Shown: positions 18,003-27,699, counted from the first letter of the stretch. The stretch: 62,590 nucleotides of DNA from an uncultured Saprospirales bacterium (GCA_937864265.1 CALMIR010000163.1:1-62590), one strand, 5' to 3'. Made by a program: numbers and translations. The notes: generated from the letters alone by a model not told the origin.

Positions 18003-19565
18003 TTATCTTTTTATACCTAGAATGACGCCCAGCTTGATGTCAACGCCCTGTTCGGCGAACACCTTGACGGGTTGCTGCCCCTCATTGGTAGTCGTGAATT
18101 TAGCTAGTATGACCAATTGTTTGGCGCGACGCAGATGGGCAAAACGTTCTTCGGGGAAATCAATGTATAAGACCTCCTCCTTAGACGACGTGGCTACTCC
18201 AAAATCGTCCACGGGAGCAGCGCCGATTACCACTTTCTCCGCTTCAAAAAGCGAATCGAGCAATAATCCATTTTCGTTGTAAAAATAGCCTTGCAGCTCT
18301 ACCCCAACGGGCAACTCATTCTCTGTTAGCAATTTAAATTCTGCCGTAGAAGCCTGTTCGTAATCTGATAAATTGATTTCAAAGGTGTCTCTGGCCAGGA
18401 AATCGATGGATTTGCCGTAGAGCGGCAAATCGACCTCCACTTGCACACGGTAAAAACTCTGGTCGGTAATAAACCCGCGGATCAAGGTATTAGAATCCGG
18501 GTTGGTCACCGCATCCACATCGTAATCTATGGCCAGGGGACCGGCGCCTAGTATCACGTCTATATTGGAGTTGTCTTTATTGAAAACGAACTGCTCCTCT
18601 TTGATTTGCCCCACCTCATCAATAGTCGGATAGGGGAAATCGATGCCATTTTCCACAAAAGGACTCTCTAAAGGCAAGGTATCTGCCCGGACGGTAAATA
18701 CTTTGAAGACATTCACCCGGGAGCGGGTAGGAATGCCGAAAGAGTTGACGATATTGAAGGTAACGCTAGGTTCGGCGAAGTAGATATCGCCTTGTACCCA
18801 ATTGTCAAAAAAATCAATCTCGATGGTATCCCGGCCTCCTTCGTGGGTCTGAACACCGAGGAAGCCTTCCATGTAGGAAAATTTAAGATCCAGGAAAGTG
18901 ATAGCTCCGAAGGCGATCGTATCAGCATCCCCATCCGAACGGATCAATTCGTATTCGATGTACACCGAGTCAGTAGAGGCATCCGGGCGCACTTCGTAAC
19001 CACTCAAATCAGCGGGTAGGAAAGCCGTCGTATATGTAGGCAGTGTACCCGTTCCGTCATAACCGGGTAATTCGGCTTGGAAGCTTAAAGGATTGCCGTT
19101 TCTAGTCACCTGGGGCAAGGTAATGGTAAAGGAAACATCATCAGGGTGTTCGTGTTGAAAACCGAAAGCGAACTTGCCCTCTTTGATCACCAACAAGTCA
19201 AAATCCAGCCCGTCGGGTGTATTGAGTTCCAAGGGCATCACTTTCCGCTTGCGGTTTAAGGGGATGGGAATACCGCTCAATTCGTCGTTGATTACCTTAA
19301 ATATGGTATCGCTGTTTTGGCTGATCACATTACCGCTGTATTGAAAGCGGATCAAGCCATCATCATCAATGGTCAAGGACGAGGCTTCCTTAAAGGTTTC
19401 CAGCGCATCCTGCATGGACAATCGCCCTTGAAGTAAAGGAATGGCGTATTCTGCATCGTATCCAAGTTCATCTAAATTGCTCAAATCATCCAATCGCTGG
19501 CAATTGAACAGGAACATCACCAACAGGGCGAACACCATCAGGTTCGCTGTTTTTATTGTTTGCAT
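18003..19565 (-). CDS. Predicted outer-membrane lipoprotein, unknown function
   Basis: The 520-residue protein starts with a short hydrophobic leader ending in MFLFNC at about residue 22, consistent with a lipobox. The mature part is beta-rich with many acidic residues and no recognised enzyme motif. The gene is first in a two-gene unit with the DUF5723-like barrel. A surface or barrel-partner role is inferred from context. Confidence 0.78.
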   Translation of the reverse strand: MQTIKTANLMVFALLVMFLFNCQRLDDLSNLDELGYDAEYAIPLLQGRLSMQDALETFKEASSLTIDDDGLIRFQYSGNVISQNSDTIFKVINDELSGIPIPLNRKRKVMPLELNTPDGLDFDLLVIKEGKFAFGFQHEHPDDVSFTITLPQVTRNGNPLSFQAELPGYDGTGTLPTYTTAFLPADLSGYEVRPDASTDSVYIEYELIRSDGDADTIAFGAITFLDLKFSYMEGFLGVQTHEGGRDTIEIDFFDNWVQGDIYFAEPSVTFNIVNSFGIPTRSRVNVFKVFTVRADTLPLESPFVENGIDFPYPTIDEVGQIKEEQFVFNKDNSNIDVILGAGPLAIDYDVDAVTNPDSNTLIRGFITDQSFYRVQVEVDLPLYGKSIDFLARDTFEINLSDYEQASTAEFKLLTENELPVGVELQGYFYNENGLLLDSLFEAEKVVIGAAPVDDFGVATSSKEEVLYIDFPEERFAHLRRAKQLVILAKFTTTNEGQQPVKVFAEQGVDIKLGVILGIKR

Positions 19566-19985
19566 ATGAAGGCTTGTTATACCGGAATTCCATGAATTTC
19601 AACCTTTGATAGCATTTTTGGATATTCCGATTGGCTAATTTTCAAAGTAAAAAAAGATTATCCACACTACAAAACAAGACTTTGTAGCTATTGTTAGATA
19701 CACGTTTCCTTATAGGGGTTTAAGAGCATGTTCAAAAAGGCAAAACAGGAGAGCCAAAATACTAAGGTAGTAAATTAAAGTTGCCGATGATCCCTTGCTT
19801 GGTCAGCTATCCTACAAAAACAGGATGTTCCTGACAAGGGTATTTGGAGTTTTTTCAGAAATCAAATGCAAAGATACCTTTTTAAGCCTATTAAACAAGG
19901 TATTTTTCAGTACTTTTGTTCGTTTATCTTTTACAGCATTTTAATTGGTGGTTCTCCAAAAAATTTCACGACCTGTTGACGGCCT
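19566..19985. promoter_or_regulatory. Divergent intergenic region with a -7 motif for the HD/DUF5706 gene
   Basis: No gene is seen in these 420 bp. TACTTTTG at 19911-19918 matches the Bacteroidota -7 consensus TAnnTTTG and lies 67 bp before the plus-strand start at 19986. A convincing -33 TTG at the usual spacing was not found. The lipoprotein promoter on the other strand should also lie here. Confidence 0.5.
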
Positions 19986-21173
19986 ATGCATGATTCAAAA
20001 AAAACGCTGAACAATTCAGATTGGATTGCCAAAGTCCAGGCTTTTGTATTGGAACAATTCAACAAACGACAGGATAACCGCTTATTGGTGCACAACTATG
20101 CATTTGCGGCTGAACTAGCGGAAAAGGCGGCTACCATTGCCTGGGAAGAAAATGCGGATGACGAAACGCATGTAGTCGTCGCTTTGACAGCCTGGCTTTA
20201 TCCAATTGGCTATTTATTCGACTACTTCGAGCCGCTACCGTATAGCTTAGAGGCCGCTACGCGCTTGTTAACACAGGAGTTCCATACGGAAGAAAACGTC
20301 CGAAATCGGGTTATCCAGCTCCTTCAACAACTACAATCAGATAAATGGCCCCTCCTATTGGAAGGCCGCATACTGAACGACGCCATCATGGCGACCACTT
20401 ATTTGTCGGGCAAGAAGGGCAATTTGGCTTTGTTGCGGGCAGAAAAATCTTTTTTTGAAAAAAACGGAAAGGATCATACTCCTGCTTTATTGGATGAATT
20501 GCTTCACCTGCCGCTACACACCCATTATGCCCGCACCCATTATCAGCCGGTACTAGCGCAGGCCATACGGGAATGCAAATTGGAGTTGGACAAAGGCCAA
20601 TTGGTAGCTCCCGAAAACCATAGGCTTTACGATCTGGAGCAAAATCTGCCCTTGCGAGGCATACAAACTTATTTCCGAACCAACTACCGCAATCACATCA
20701 ACTTGAGCGCCATTGCCGATAACAAGGCCAATATCATGATCAGTGTGAATGCAATCCTGATCAGTGTGCTAATTACATTTTTGTCGTACCACAATATCGG
20801 GCAAACCAAGCCTCAAATCATTCTCCCGGTGTTGATATTTCTGGTAACCGGGCTGGCGTCGCTTATTTTTGCCGTTCTCTCCGCTCGCCCAAAAGTGACC
20901 ATGCTCCATGTGCCGGGTCAAGCTCCACAGGAAGTAAGGAAAAACATCCTTTTCTTTGGCAATTTTGTTCACCTTGAACTACCCGAATACGAAGAAGCCA
21001 TGGAATCGCTTTTTAACGACAGTGAACTGCTTTACGGCAATATGATTCGGGATACTTATTACCTGGGGAAGGTGCTGGACAAGAAATACCGCTACCTATC
21101 GGTATCGTATAATGTATTTATGATCGGCTTTATCGCAACCGTTATTGCTTTTTTAATAACGCTGTTTGCCTAA
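19986..21173 (+). CDS. Degenerate HD-domain protein fused to Pycsar-effector-like membrane domain (DUF5706)
   Basis: The 395-residue protein has an N-terminal all-alpha part with the layout of an HD phosphohydrolase (about residues 10-160) and a C-terminal part (about 225-395) like the Pycsar effector/DUF5706 family. The latter includes LSAIADNKANIMISVNAIL, two closely spaced helices, a loop and a final helix. The HD metal ligands appear lost: the position expected to read HD in the AWxHDIGY-type motif reads AWLYPIGY, and the ILHDAD-type motif reads ILNDAI. No cyclase gene is adjacent, so it is not a recognisable two-gene Pycsar defence locus. The family's membrane domain is thought to respond to a nucleotide signal; the degenerate HD part might bind a ligand. 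This is inference. The 3' end overlaps the convergent hydrolase gene by 32 bp. Confidence 0.82.
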   Translation: MHDSKKTLNNSDWIAKVQAFVLEQFNKRQDNRLLVHNYAFAAELAEKAATIAWEENADDETHVVVALTAWLYPIGYLFDYFEPLPYSLEAATRLLTQEFHTEENVRNRVIQLLQQLQSDKWPLLLEGRILNDAIMATTYLSGKKGNLALLRAEKSFFEKNGKDHTPALLDELLHLPLHTHYARTHYQPVLAQAIRECKLELDKGQLVAPENHRLYDLEQNLPLRGIQTYFRTNYRNHINLSAIADNKANIMISVNAILISVLITFLSYHNIGQTKPQIILPVLIFLVTGLASLIFAVLSARPKVTMLHVPGQAPQEVRKNILFFGNFVHLELPEYEEAMESLFNDSELLYGNMIRDTYYLGKVLDKKYRYLSVSYNVFMIGFIATVIAFLITLFA

Positions 21174-21945
21174 TCAGTTGAGCGGCTTCCTGGTTGACCA
21201 GAAAATGCCCGGCATCCATTTCTACGATACGAACGTGCCTGAGTCGTGCAAACAAGCGTTTGATGTTTCGGCTGTTGATCAATGGATCTTTTTTTCCCAA
21301 CAAAATCAAGGTCGGAATTTTGTGTTTTTTGAAAAGGAACAAGAGTTTTTTACGCGGTAGCTTGAACCAACGTTGGGCACACCAGGTACCAAATAACCTG
21401 GCTCTGCTTTCATCCGTTTGCAAATGTTGCTGCAAATAGCGCAATCCCACCTGGTGCAGCCATCCCTTTTCGCTCAGTATATTAGCCCATTTTAAAATCT
21501 GATCGGGACACTCGCTCCAACGGCTCAATTGACGCCTCAAGGGTAAAGGCATCCCATCAGTAATGGCACTCCAGCGGGTTGCCAAGCCATCGGGTGCCAG
21601 TAGATATAAGCCGTCCACCTGATGGGCCATTCGATCTAGCATAGCCAACCATAGCCGTCCTCCCAAGCTATACCCCACCGCTTCGAATCGCTCTTGCGAT
21701 TCTTGTTTCAGTATGAGTTTAATCACCTCCTGGAGTTGGCCGGGGCCATAGGCATGCAATTGCCATTGTGTTGCCCCATGAAATGGGATATCGATGGCAT
21801 AAATAGTGAATACATCCGATAGCTGTTGTGACCAGCCTCTGAAAGAAGTCGCATTGTGCGCAAACCCGTGAAAGGCAATCAACAAACGGCTGCCTTTGCC
21901 GTATTTTTGGTAATGTACCTGTCCCCAGGGTGTTTTTAAATACAT
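21142..21945 (-). CDS. Alpha/beta-fold hydrolase
   Basis: This 267-residue single-domain hydrolase has the oxyanion segment FHGFAHNATSF, the nucleophile elbow GYSLGG (Ser near residue 94), the acid in LGKKDPL and the His in MDAGHFL, so the triad looks complete. No signal peptide is present and the substrate is unknown. It lies 38 bp downstream of cysM on the same strand and overlaps the convergent HD/DUF5706 gene tail to tail. Confidence 0.88.
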   Translation of the reverse strand: MYLKTPWGQVHYQKYGKGSRLLIAFHGFAHNATSFRGWSQQLSDVFTIYAIDIPFHGATQWQLHAYGPGQLQEVIKLILKQESQERFEAVGYSLGGRLWLAMLDRMAHQVDGLYLLAPDGLATRWSAITDGMPLPLRRQLSRWSECPDQILKWANILSEKGWLHQVGLRYLQQHLQTDESRARLFGTWCAQRWFKLPRKKLLFLFKKHKIPTLILLGKKDPLINSRNIKRLFARLRHVRIVEMDAGHFLVNQEAAQLIRQTALLKKQ

Positions 21946-21983
21946 GGAAAAGTCTTAGCTATCCTCAAAGTTGTTCAATGCTT

Positions 21984-22868
21984 CTACTCAAAAATACCAG
22001 AAGAGAGGTAACGATCACCCCGATCGCATACGATGAATACAATAAGTCCTTCCTCCAACTCTTCGGCCAAGCGCAGCGCTACGGCACAGGCCCCCCCACT
22101 GCTCATGCCAGCGAATATGGCTTCTTCTTGTGCCAATTGACGCATGGTGCGTGTTGCTTCCTCCTCACTGACATCGATGATGCGATCCACCCTGTGTGGC
22201 TCATAAATTTTGGGTAAAAACTCTGGCGACCAGCGCCGAATACCGGGAATACTAGAACCATCTTGGGGTTGAACGCCTACAATTTGTATTTGCGGGTTTT
22301 GCTCCTTTAAAAATCGGGATGTGCCCATGATGGTTCCAGTCGTGCCCATAGAAGAAACGAAATGGGTGACCTTGCCGGATGTGTCTCGCCATATTTCCGG
22401 ACCAGTGCTGCGGTAATGCATGCCCCAGTTATCGGGGTTGGCGAATTGATTGAGCATGAAGTACCCACCTTGAGCCACCATTTCTTCTGCCAATTCGCGG
22501 GAATATTCGATACCGCCTTTTTCCGCCGGAGTGAGCATGACCTTTGCGCCATAAGCCCGCATAGCCTGCGTGCGCTCAGCAGTAGAATTGTCCGGCATGA
22601 GGAGGGTAATATCTAATCCAAAAGTGCGGGCTATCATCGCCAGGGCAATGCCGGTATTACCACTGGTAGCTTCTATCAATCGCATGCCCGGTTGTATTTC
22701 ACCCCGATCGAGTGCACCTTTGATCATTCCATAAGCAGCCCTGTCTTTTACACTCCCACCTGGATTTTGGCCTTCCAGTTTTCCAAATACTTCAACCTTG
22801 GGGTTTTTCACCAGCTTTTGAAGTGCAGCGAGTGGGGTATTTCCCACCAAATCCAGTATTGTTGCCAT
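21984..22868 (-). CDS. cysM: Cysteine synthase B type PLP enzyme
   Basis: The enzyme makes L-cysteine from O-acetylserine (or a related activated serine) and sulfide or thiosulfate. Visible features are the PLP lysine motif GGSVKDRAA, the substrate loop EATSGNTGIALA and the phosphate-binding loop SSMGTTGTIMG. The 294-residue length fits the CysM branch. ATG 22868 is preferred to the upstream TTG 22874. The gene starts 7 bp after the Rpn nuclease gene stop, suggesting one transcript with it and with the downstream hydrolase. Confidence 0.9.
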   Translation of the reverse strand: MATILDLVGNTPLAALQKLVKNPKVEVFGKLEGQNPGGSVKDRAAYGMIKGALDRGEIQPGMRLIEATSGNTGIALAMIARTFGLDITLLMPDNSTAERTQAMRAYGAKVMLTPAEKGGIEYSRELAEEMVAQGGYFMLNQFANPDNWGMHYRSTGPEIWRDTSGKVTHFVSSMGTTGTIMGTSRFLKEQNPQIQIVGVQPQDGSSIPGIRRWSPEFLPKIYEPHRVDRIIDVSEEEATRTMRQLAQEEAIFAGMSSGGACAVALRLAEELEEGLIVFIVCDRGDRYLSSGIFE

Positions 22869-22875
22869 GCTCAAT

Positions 22876-24054
22876 TTACTTCCGTTGAAAGTAAGCGGTT
22901 ATTGTTTCAACCTGAAAGCCATACTGCAATAATGCTGTTGACAGATGATCGCGTGTTTCTTCCAGATCGGGGAGTTGATTAGACCGTTCTATCTGCGCTA
23001 CTAAACGCTGAAAATTGTCGGACGTATAATGTTCCGTAAACTGCGCTACAAACGCTAGCGGCAATCCCGAAATGTCCAGCATGAGGTCAAGCAGCTTATT
23101 TTTTTCTTTCATGCGTCCCAATAATAGAATATGGTCTAAGAGTGATGTAATCAATCGCCCCTTTTCTAAGCCTTGCTCTAAGCCTTGCTCTAAGCCTTTT
23201 TCTAAGCCTTCTTCAAAACCTTGCGCCATACCATATTCCTGGCCTTTACGGGTCGCTTCTTCCCAAATAGTTTCATAAAAACTGTTAGCCGTGGTCTCTA
23301 TCATAGTAGGTAATTTTTTTGTGTAATCAAAAAACTCCTTTTTATCGAAGCGATAATTTTTGAAAATATATGTTACTAATTGCCTTAAAAAATGCTGTTT
23401 TTGGTCTTCATTTAGCTCTTGTTGAACTACAAATGTAAAGATTTCTCTGGAAAAAAGTTTTAAAAAACGCTTATCATTCTTGTGCTTGAAGAGCAAAAAT
23501 GTGCTGCGCAGATAAAAGCCGATCGCTTGGTTGATGATCAGCTCTTTGGCAATTTTTTTTAAGTCCACCAGTTCATAATCAAATAGTGGCAGATATTTTT
23601 TCAGAGAAGGGCTAGGCAATTCAACATATTCCGAAAAGGATCGAATAGACCAATCCGTCTCTCCGTGATAAATCACAATGGGTATGGTGAGTTGAAGTAA
23701 GCCTTTTTTACTATTATGAAACTGATGTTGGTAAGTCTCTACCAAATAACGCAAAAGTTGGATGTGAATGTTTTCAGGATAATAACTTTTATGTTCCAAA
23801 AGCAAAGCTACTTGTACAGCAGATTGCCCCTTTTGTGGTGCCTCGTTTTCACTTTTCCAGCAACAACTGTAAACGATATCCGAAAAAAATTCCCGCAAAT
23901 CCGGGCTGATATAATTAGAACTTTGCAACTTTAATGTTGTAAAATCCAAGTGCTTACCAATCTCCGGTAAATACGTCCGCAGAAAAGCCTCTACTTCAGA
24001 CTCAATAGTAAAAGTGGCTTTGAAAAGCTCATCATGTGGGGTGTTTTTTGGCAT
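22876..24054 (-). CDS. Rpn family PD-(D/E)XK nuclease/putative transposase
   Basis: The 392-residue protein resembles the Rpn/PF04754 family: MPKNTPHDELFKATF at the N-terminus, DIVYSC, a QVALLLEHKSYY segment carrying the E-x-K catalytic pair, and IPIVIYHG. These proteins are RecA-independent recombination-promoting nucleases in known cases. The C-terminal region carries a low-complexity stretch EGLEKGLEQGLEQGLEKG encoded by near-identical 12-bp repeats (23161-23215). The frame extends to a TTG at 24096, but ATG 24054 is the likely start because a -7 motif lies at 24084-24091. No terminal repeats flank it, so it is not seen as part of a mobile element. Confidence 0.88.
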   Translation of the reverse strand: MPKNTPHDELFKATFTIESEVEAFLRTYLPEIGKHLDFTTLKLQSSNYISPDLREFFSDIVYSCCWKSENEAPQKGQSAVQVALLLEHKSYYPENIHIQLLRYLVETYQHQFHNSKKGLLQLTIPIVIYHGETDWSIRSFSEYVELPSPSLKKYLPLFDYELVDLKKIAKELIINQAIGFYLRSTFLLFKHKNDKRFLKLFSREIFTFVVQQELNEDQKQHFLRQLVTYIFKNYRFDKKEFFDYTKKLPTMIETTANSFYETIWEEATRKGQEYGMAQGFEEGLEKGLEQGLEQGLEKGRLITSLLDHILLLGRMKEKNKLLDLMLDISGLPLAFVAQFTEHYTSDNFQRLVAQIERSNQLPDLEETRDHLSTALLQYGFQVETITAYFQRK

Positions 24055-24083
24055 GGGGCGTCTATTTGAAGCAAATAATAATG

Positions 24084-24091
24084 CAAAAATA
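24084..24091 (-). promoter_or_regulatory. -7 promoter element of the Rpn gene
   Basis: On the minus strand TATTTTTG matches TAnnTTTG and lies 30 bp before ATG 24054. No clear -33 element is visible. It supports the downstream start. Confidence 0.45.
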
Positions 24092-24138
24092 GACAAAAAA
24101 ACATTTTATTTTAATAAAAAACTTATAAAATATTATGT

Positions 24139-26718
24139 TTAAAACCCTGCCTTTTGAAACCGTATTTCCACTCTCCGATTCATCGCCCGCCCTTTTTCCA
24201 TGGCATTACTCTCAATGGGCTGATTCAAACCATAACCTTTTGCAGCTATGTTTTCGGTCGCACATCCCTGTGCGATAAAATAATCCCGGACAGCGGCAGC
24301 TCTGTTTTGCGATAGCGTTTGATTGTATTCGGCCGTACCTGTGTTGTCGGTATGGCCTGCTATTTCGATGCGCAGTTGGCGCTCCTTGACCAAATCGGCC
24401 AACCTGTTGAGCTCTACAAAAGATTCTGGCTTGATTTGATATTTGTCGGTATCAAAAAATAGGTTTTTTATCGGTAAAACCAAATCCCCCGCTTCAATTT
24501 CTTCCATCTGAGGCACTTCGATGTCTTCGTAAATAGAAAAATCTGGAGTCCCCTCCCTAAGATCAATGTTGTTGCTAATGGGGTACAACTGATCTCCAAT
24601 GACTGTATAGCTGTACAACTTGCCTAGCGGCAAGGTCACGAAAAATTCGCCAGACTGCGGATCGGTTTGGATATAGCCCACCGATTCGCCAGTGCTCAAA
24701 TCTTCCAATAGCAATTCTGCCCCCAAGGGTTTATCGTCTAATGTTTTCAAGACACCACTGATGGTCACTACTGGAGCTGGGCGCATATTTTCAGGAACAC
24801 TTATCTCAAAAATATCTTCCCGGTTGGCTTTATCGTAGGAGGTAAAATAGGCCGCTTTTCCATCTGTACTGATCCGATACCCCCAATCCTGGCCAATGGA
24901 ATTGACTTCTTTGCCCAAATTGACCGGCGTTGTCCATTCCAGCCAGCCATCGCCAATCCGGCGCGACATATACACGTCCAAACGCCCCAAACCACTGTGT
25001 CCTGCAGAGCTAAAATAGAGTGTGCGCATGTCGGGGTGTAAAAAAGGCGCGCGGTCTTCAAAAGGCGTATTGATTGTGTTTCCCAAATTGACCGGTGAGG
25101 ACCAAGTGCCATCCGGCAATCGCTCTGAAACAAACAGATCAATATTATCGTCGTTTTTAATGCCAATTACCTGATTGCTGCGCGCAGCAAAAATGACAAC
25201 TTCACGATTGGAGGCCATGCTGGTACCGCCCTGCCATTCAGGTGCCAATTCTTCAGAAAAGAAAGGGCGCGGCGCTTGCCAGCCTTCGATTCCTTTATCC
25301 ACATACAGTACCTTTCCCTCATTGAAAATCAGCAAGGTTGTTCCGTCGGCGGATAAGGCCAGTGGGGCTTCATTGTACGTATCGGTATTCAGTTCTTCTA
25401 CTGCGGCAGGTTTGGTCCAGGCATCGTTTTCCTTTTGGGAAAAATAGATTTCCTCATTGTTGCCCCCATTTTTACAAAAATACAAACTCTTGTTGTCTGC
25501 TGAAATGACGGGGGAATACTCGCGAAATGGAGAATTGACCACTGCACCCAAGTTTATGGCTTTGATTCCTTCTTCCGGTCGGCGCAAGATTTCCAGCAAT
25601 TGCAGGATGCGCGGGTCATTTTCGTCGAAATAGGTCGCCATCTTTTCAACTTCGGCTATGGCCTGTGTCCAATTTCGGGCTTCCAGAGCTGGGCGGATTT
25701 TACTTTGGAGGCAGGCAAAGGCCAAATGCGTACCCCGCGCCAGTTCCATATAGCGCACATAACTATCCTCCGCTGCACTGGTGTAAGGAATATCCAGGTC
25801 GGGTGCCATCCGGGCAATGGTCAAAGCGCCATCTACATTTTCCCACTCCCGGTAAATGGGGTACTTGCTGATGAATCCCATTATGTCGCTTTCATCGCCG
25901 GTGACGTAATGGTATTGATAAATTACACCCAAGGTAAGCGGTAAAGCCCGCACATCCAGCCCCTTTAGCTGGGCTTCGAAGGCAGAAATCAGCGGCTTGC
26001 GCAGCACCGCCTCGCTCAATGGTCGATCTATACGGGAAGCCAATGGTGGAAAATCCCGCAGTAGGAAAAGCAGATTTGAAATACTGCTGGAATCCTTTTG
26101 ACTAAAATAGCTGGTGTAAATATCCTCCAGCAGTTGGGGGTAAAGTTCGGGGGCGTATTCTTTCAGTTCCGCTTGTTTTGCGAGGGCAAATTCCTTTATA
26201 GCGTCATAATTTTTTTGTTGGACTATTTCTACTAGCCGGGCTTTTAAAAAAGCTTTTTGAGCCGCCGTTTCTAATGGGTCGGGTAAAGGCTTGTACTGTT
26301 CCATATAATCCAACAGCGCCTGGCTATTGTTTTTACCAATCGCTGCCTCCAAGCCTTTTTGGCGCAGGTCTTCTTTCAGTTGGCGAATGCTCGCACCGTC
26401 CATGCCCGCTTTTTCGAGCCTCTTCTGAGTGCCTTCCTTTTCCTTCCGGAAATAACGCTGCGCTTTTTTTAAGTAAAGGTAGGCTGCGTCTGCTTCAAAA
26501 AAAGCATTGCCCTCATCGGCATACAACTGGGCCAACTCGTAATATGCCAAGGGCGACTCCGGGTCTTTTTCAATATCGGCCAGCAATTGCAGCCGCCGAG
26601 AATCCGTTGTTTGCGCCTGTAATGAGTTGTTATTGCTGATAAAACAAGCCATAAGCAAGGTAACGCAGAAGAAAACAGAAAATCTGTCCAAGCAAGTTAT
26701 TGAGGGGCAGGCAGTCAT
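24139..26718 (-). CDS. OmpA-family protein with TPR-like and PD40 repeats
   Basis: The 859-residue envelope protein has an N-terminal hydrophobic leader and an AQT cleavage site near residue 36, then a helical TPR-like part (about 45-370). A WD40/PD40-type propeller follows (about 385-620; SPVISADNKSLYFCKNGG, APFLHPDMRTLYFSSAG), then a CarboxypepD-like beta domain. A C-terminal OmpA peptidoglycan-binding domain ends the protein (LFFDTDKYQIKPES, GHTDNTG, NRAAAV, NRRVEIRF). It should anchor to peptidoglycan and may link the envelope to other outer-membrane machinery. The gene stands alone, about 85 bp from the Rpn gene and divergent from the barrel gene upstream. Confidence 0.9.
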   Translation of the reverse strand: MTACPSITCLDRFSVFFCVTLLMACFISNNNSLQAQTTDSRRLQLLADIEKDPESPLAYYELAQLYADEGNAFFEADAAYLYLKKAQRYFRKEKEGTQKRLEKAGMDGASIRQLKEDLRQKGLEAAIGKNNSQALLDYMEQYKPLPDPLETAAQKAFLKARLVEIVQQKNYDAIKEFALAKQAELKEYAPELYPQLLEDIYTSYFSQKDSSSISNLLFLLRDFPPLASRIDRPLSEAVLRKPLISAFEAQLKGLDVRALPLTLGVIYQYHYVTGDESDIMGFISKYPIYREWENVDGALTIARMAPDLDIPYTSAAEDSYVRYMELARGTHLAFACLQSKIRPALEARNWTQAIAEVEKMATYFDENDPRILQLLEILRRPEEGIKAINLGAVVNSPFREYSPVISADNKSLYFCKNGGNNEEIYFSQKENDAWTKPAAVEELNTDTYNEAPLALSADGTTLLIFNEGKVLYVDKGIEGWQAPRPFFSEELAPEWQGGTSMASNREVVIFAARSNQVIGIKNDDNIDLFVSERLPDGTWSSPVNLGNTINTPFEDRAPFLHPDMRTLYFSSAGHSGLGRLDVYMSRRIGDGWLEWTTPVNLGKEVNSIGQDWGYRISTDGKAAYFTSYDKANREDIFEISVPENMRPAPVVTISGVLKTLDDKPLGAELLLEDLSTGESVGYIQTDPQSGEFFVTLPLGKLYSYTVIGDQLYPISNNIDLREGTPDFSIYEDIEVPQMEEIEAGDLVLPIKNLFFDTDKYQIKPESFVELNRLADLVKERQLRIEIAGHTDNTGTAEYNQTLSQNRAAAVRDYFIAQGCATENIAAKGYGLNQPIESNAMEKGRAMNRRVEIRFQKAGF

Positions 26719-26914
26719 ATAAAGGCAATTTTTAGCAGTGTAAAATGGAATAGATGAAGGAATAACGCAAGGAGGTAGGTAGAAATTCTGATGCTCTGGC
26801 GATTCTTGCGATCTGAAACACCAGATATGTTCTCTACATGATTATTGCGTCTTGTTTTTGTATAAATTTTACATATTTGCAGGGTTATTTAACTAAGAAC
26901 TCATCATTGCTAAA

Positions 26915-27664
26915 ATGAAAATAAAACTACTCCTATTCTTCCTTTTTATAGGATGCGGCCTTTTAGCTCAGGAAACGGATTTAGATCGTTTTGTAAAAGC
27001 ACCCAAAAGCTCTAAAAAGGTCAGAGACGCCCTATTTTCAAAAACGGATATTGGGCTAAACATTGGCAGAAACTTGCTGTTGCTTGGATACCCGACCCAT
27101 GCACTGGAATCATCAAACCGTGATGGCTGGCTTTTGGGAATAGCCGTTAGCAAAAAAATCTCTCCTTTATTGGCCATCAGGCTGGAATGCAATTTCAAAG
27201 AAAGTTTGGGGGTGCTTAGTGACTATACAATTAGTGGATATGGTATATTTTATGACTATATAGAGTATGGCGATGCATACATCAATTTTCAGCAAATATC
27301 CTTCCCGCTCATTCTGGAAATCAGCCCTCTTAAAAAATATCGCCTGGGTATAGATGTGGGGGTTAGCGTGAATCCTGTAACTGGCCAAATGGGTTATAAA
27401 AAATTCACACAAGAAATCCTTGACACACAGGCCCCACGATTCTACGATGGAGAAGGTGTCATTAAAGCCCAAGGCCGCAACTACCTTCGCTATCATCTTG
27501 GGTTGGGTTATGATTTACACTTAGGAGAGGGTATTCAGGCTCGATTCACCGTTCGGTATCAGAGAAGTACTAGCCTTTATCGTGATAGTGGACTAGAAGT
27601 TTTCGCAGATAATTTTGAAAAAGGGATGCTAGAATTATTTGTGCGGCTGCATCGGGCATTTTGA
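26915..27664 (+). CDS. Outer-membrane beta-barrel protein
   Basis: The 249-residue protein has a signal peptide (MKIKLLLFFLFIGCGLLAQ) followed by amphipathic beta strands and a terminal aromatic residue (LHRAF), as expected for a small outer-membrane barrel (porT-like/OmpW-like size class). No motif gives its function. It is transcribed divergently from the OmpA-family gene, 196 bp away, and converges on the DinB-like gene. Confidence 0.78.
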   Translation: MKIKLLLFFLFIGCGLLAQETDLDRFVKAPKSSKKVRDALFSKTDIGLNIGRNLLLLGYPTHALESSNRDGWLLGIAVSKKISPLLAIRLECNFKESLGVLSDYTISGYGIFYDYIEYGDAYINFQQISFPLILEISPLKKYRLGIDVGVSVNPVTGQMGYKKFTQEILDTQAPRFYDGEGVIKAQGRNYLRYHLGLGYDLHLGEGIQARFTVRYQRSTSLYRDSGLEVFADNFEKGMLELFVRLHRAF

Positions 27665-27671
27665 GGCTGAA

Positions 27672-27699
27672 TTCCATAAAATATCGCGATTTCATGGAA
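27672..27699. terminator. Possible bidirectional hairpin between convergent genes
   Basis: TTCCAT pairs with ATGGAA and an inner AAAT pairs with ATTT, but no strong T-run follows on either side. It lies just after the barrel gene stop. Confidence 0.3.

Noticed and set aside
19986-21173. Complete Pycsar defence system
   Set aside because: No nucleotide cyclase gene is adjacent on either side, so only an effector-like domain is claimed.
22876-24054. Rpn gene as part of an insertion sequence
   Set aside because: No terminal inverted repeats or target duplication were found around it.
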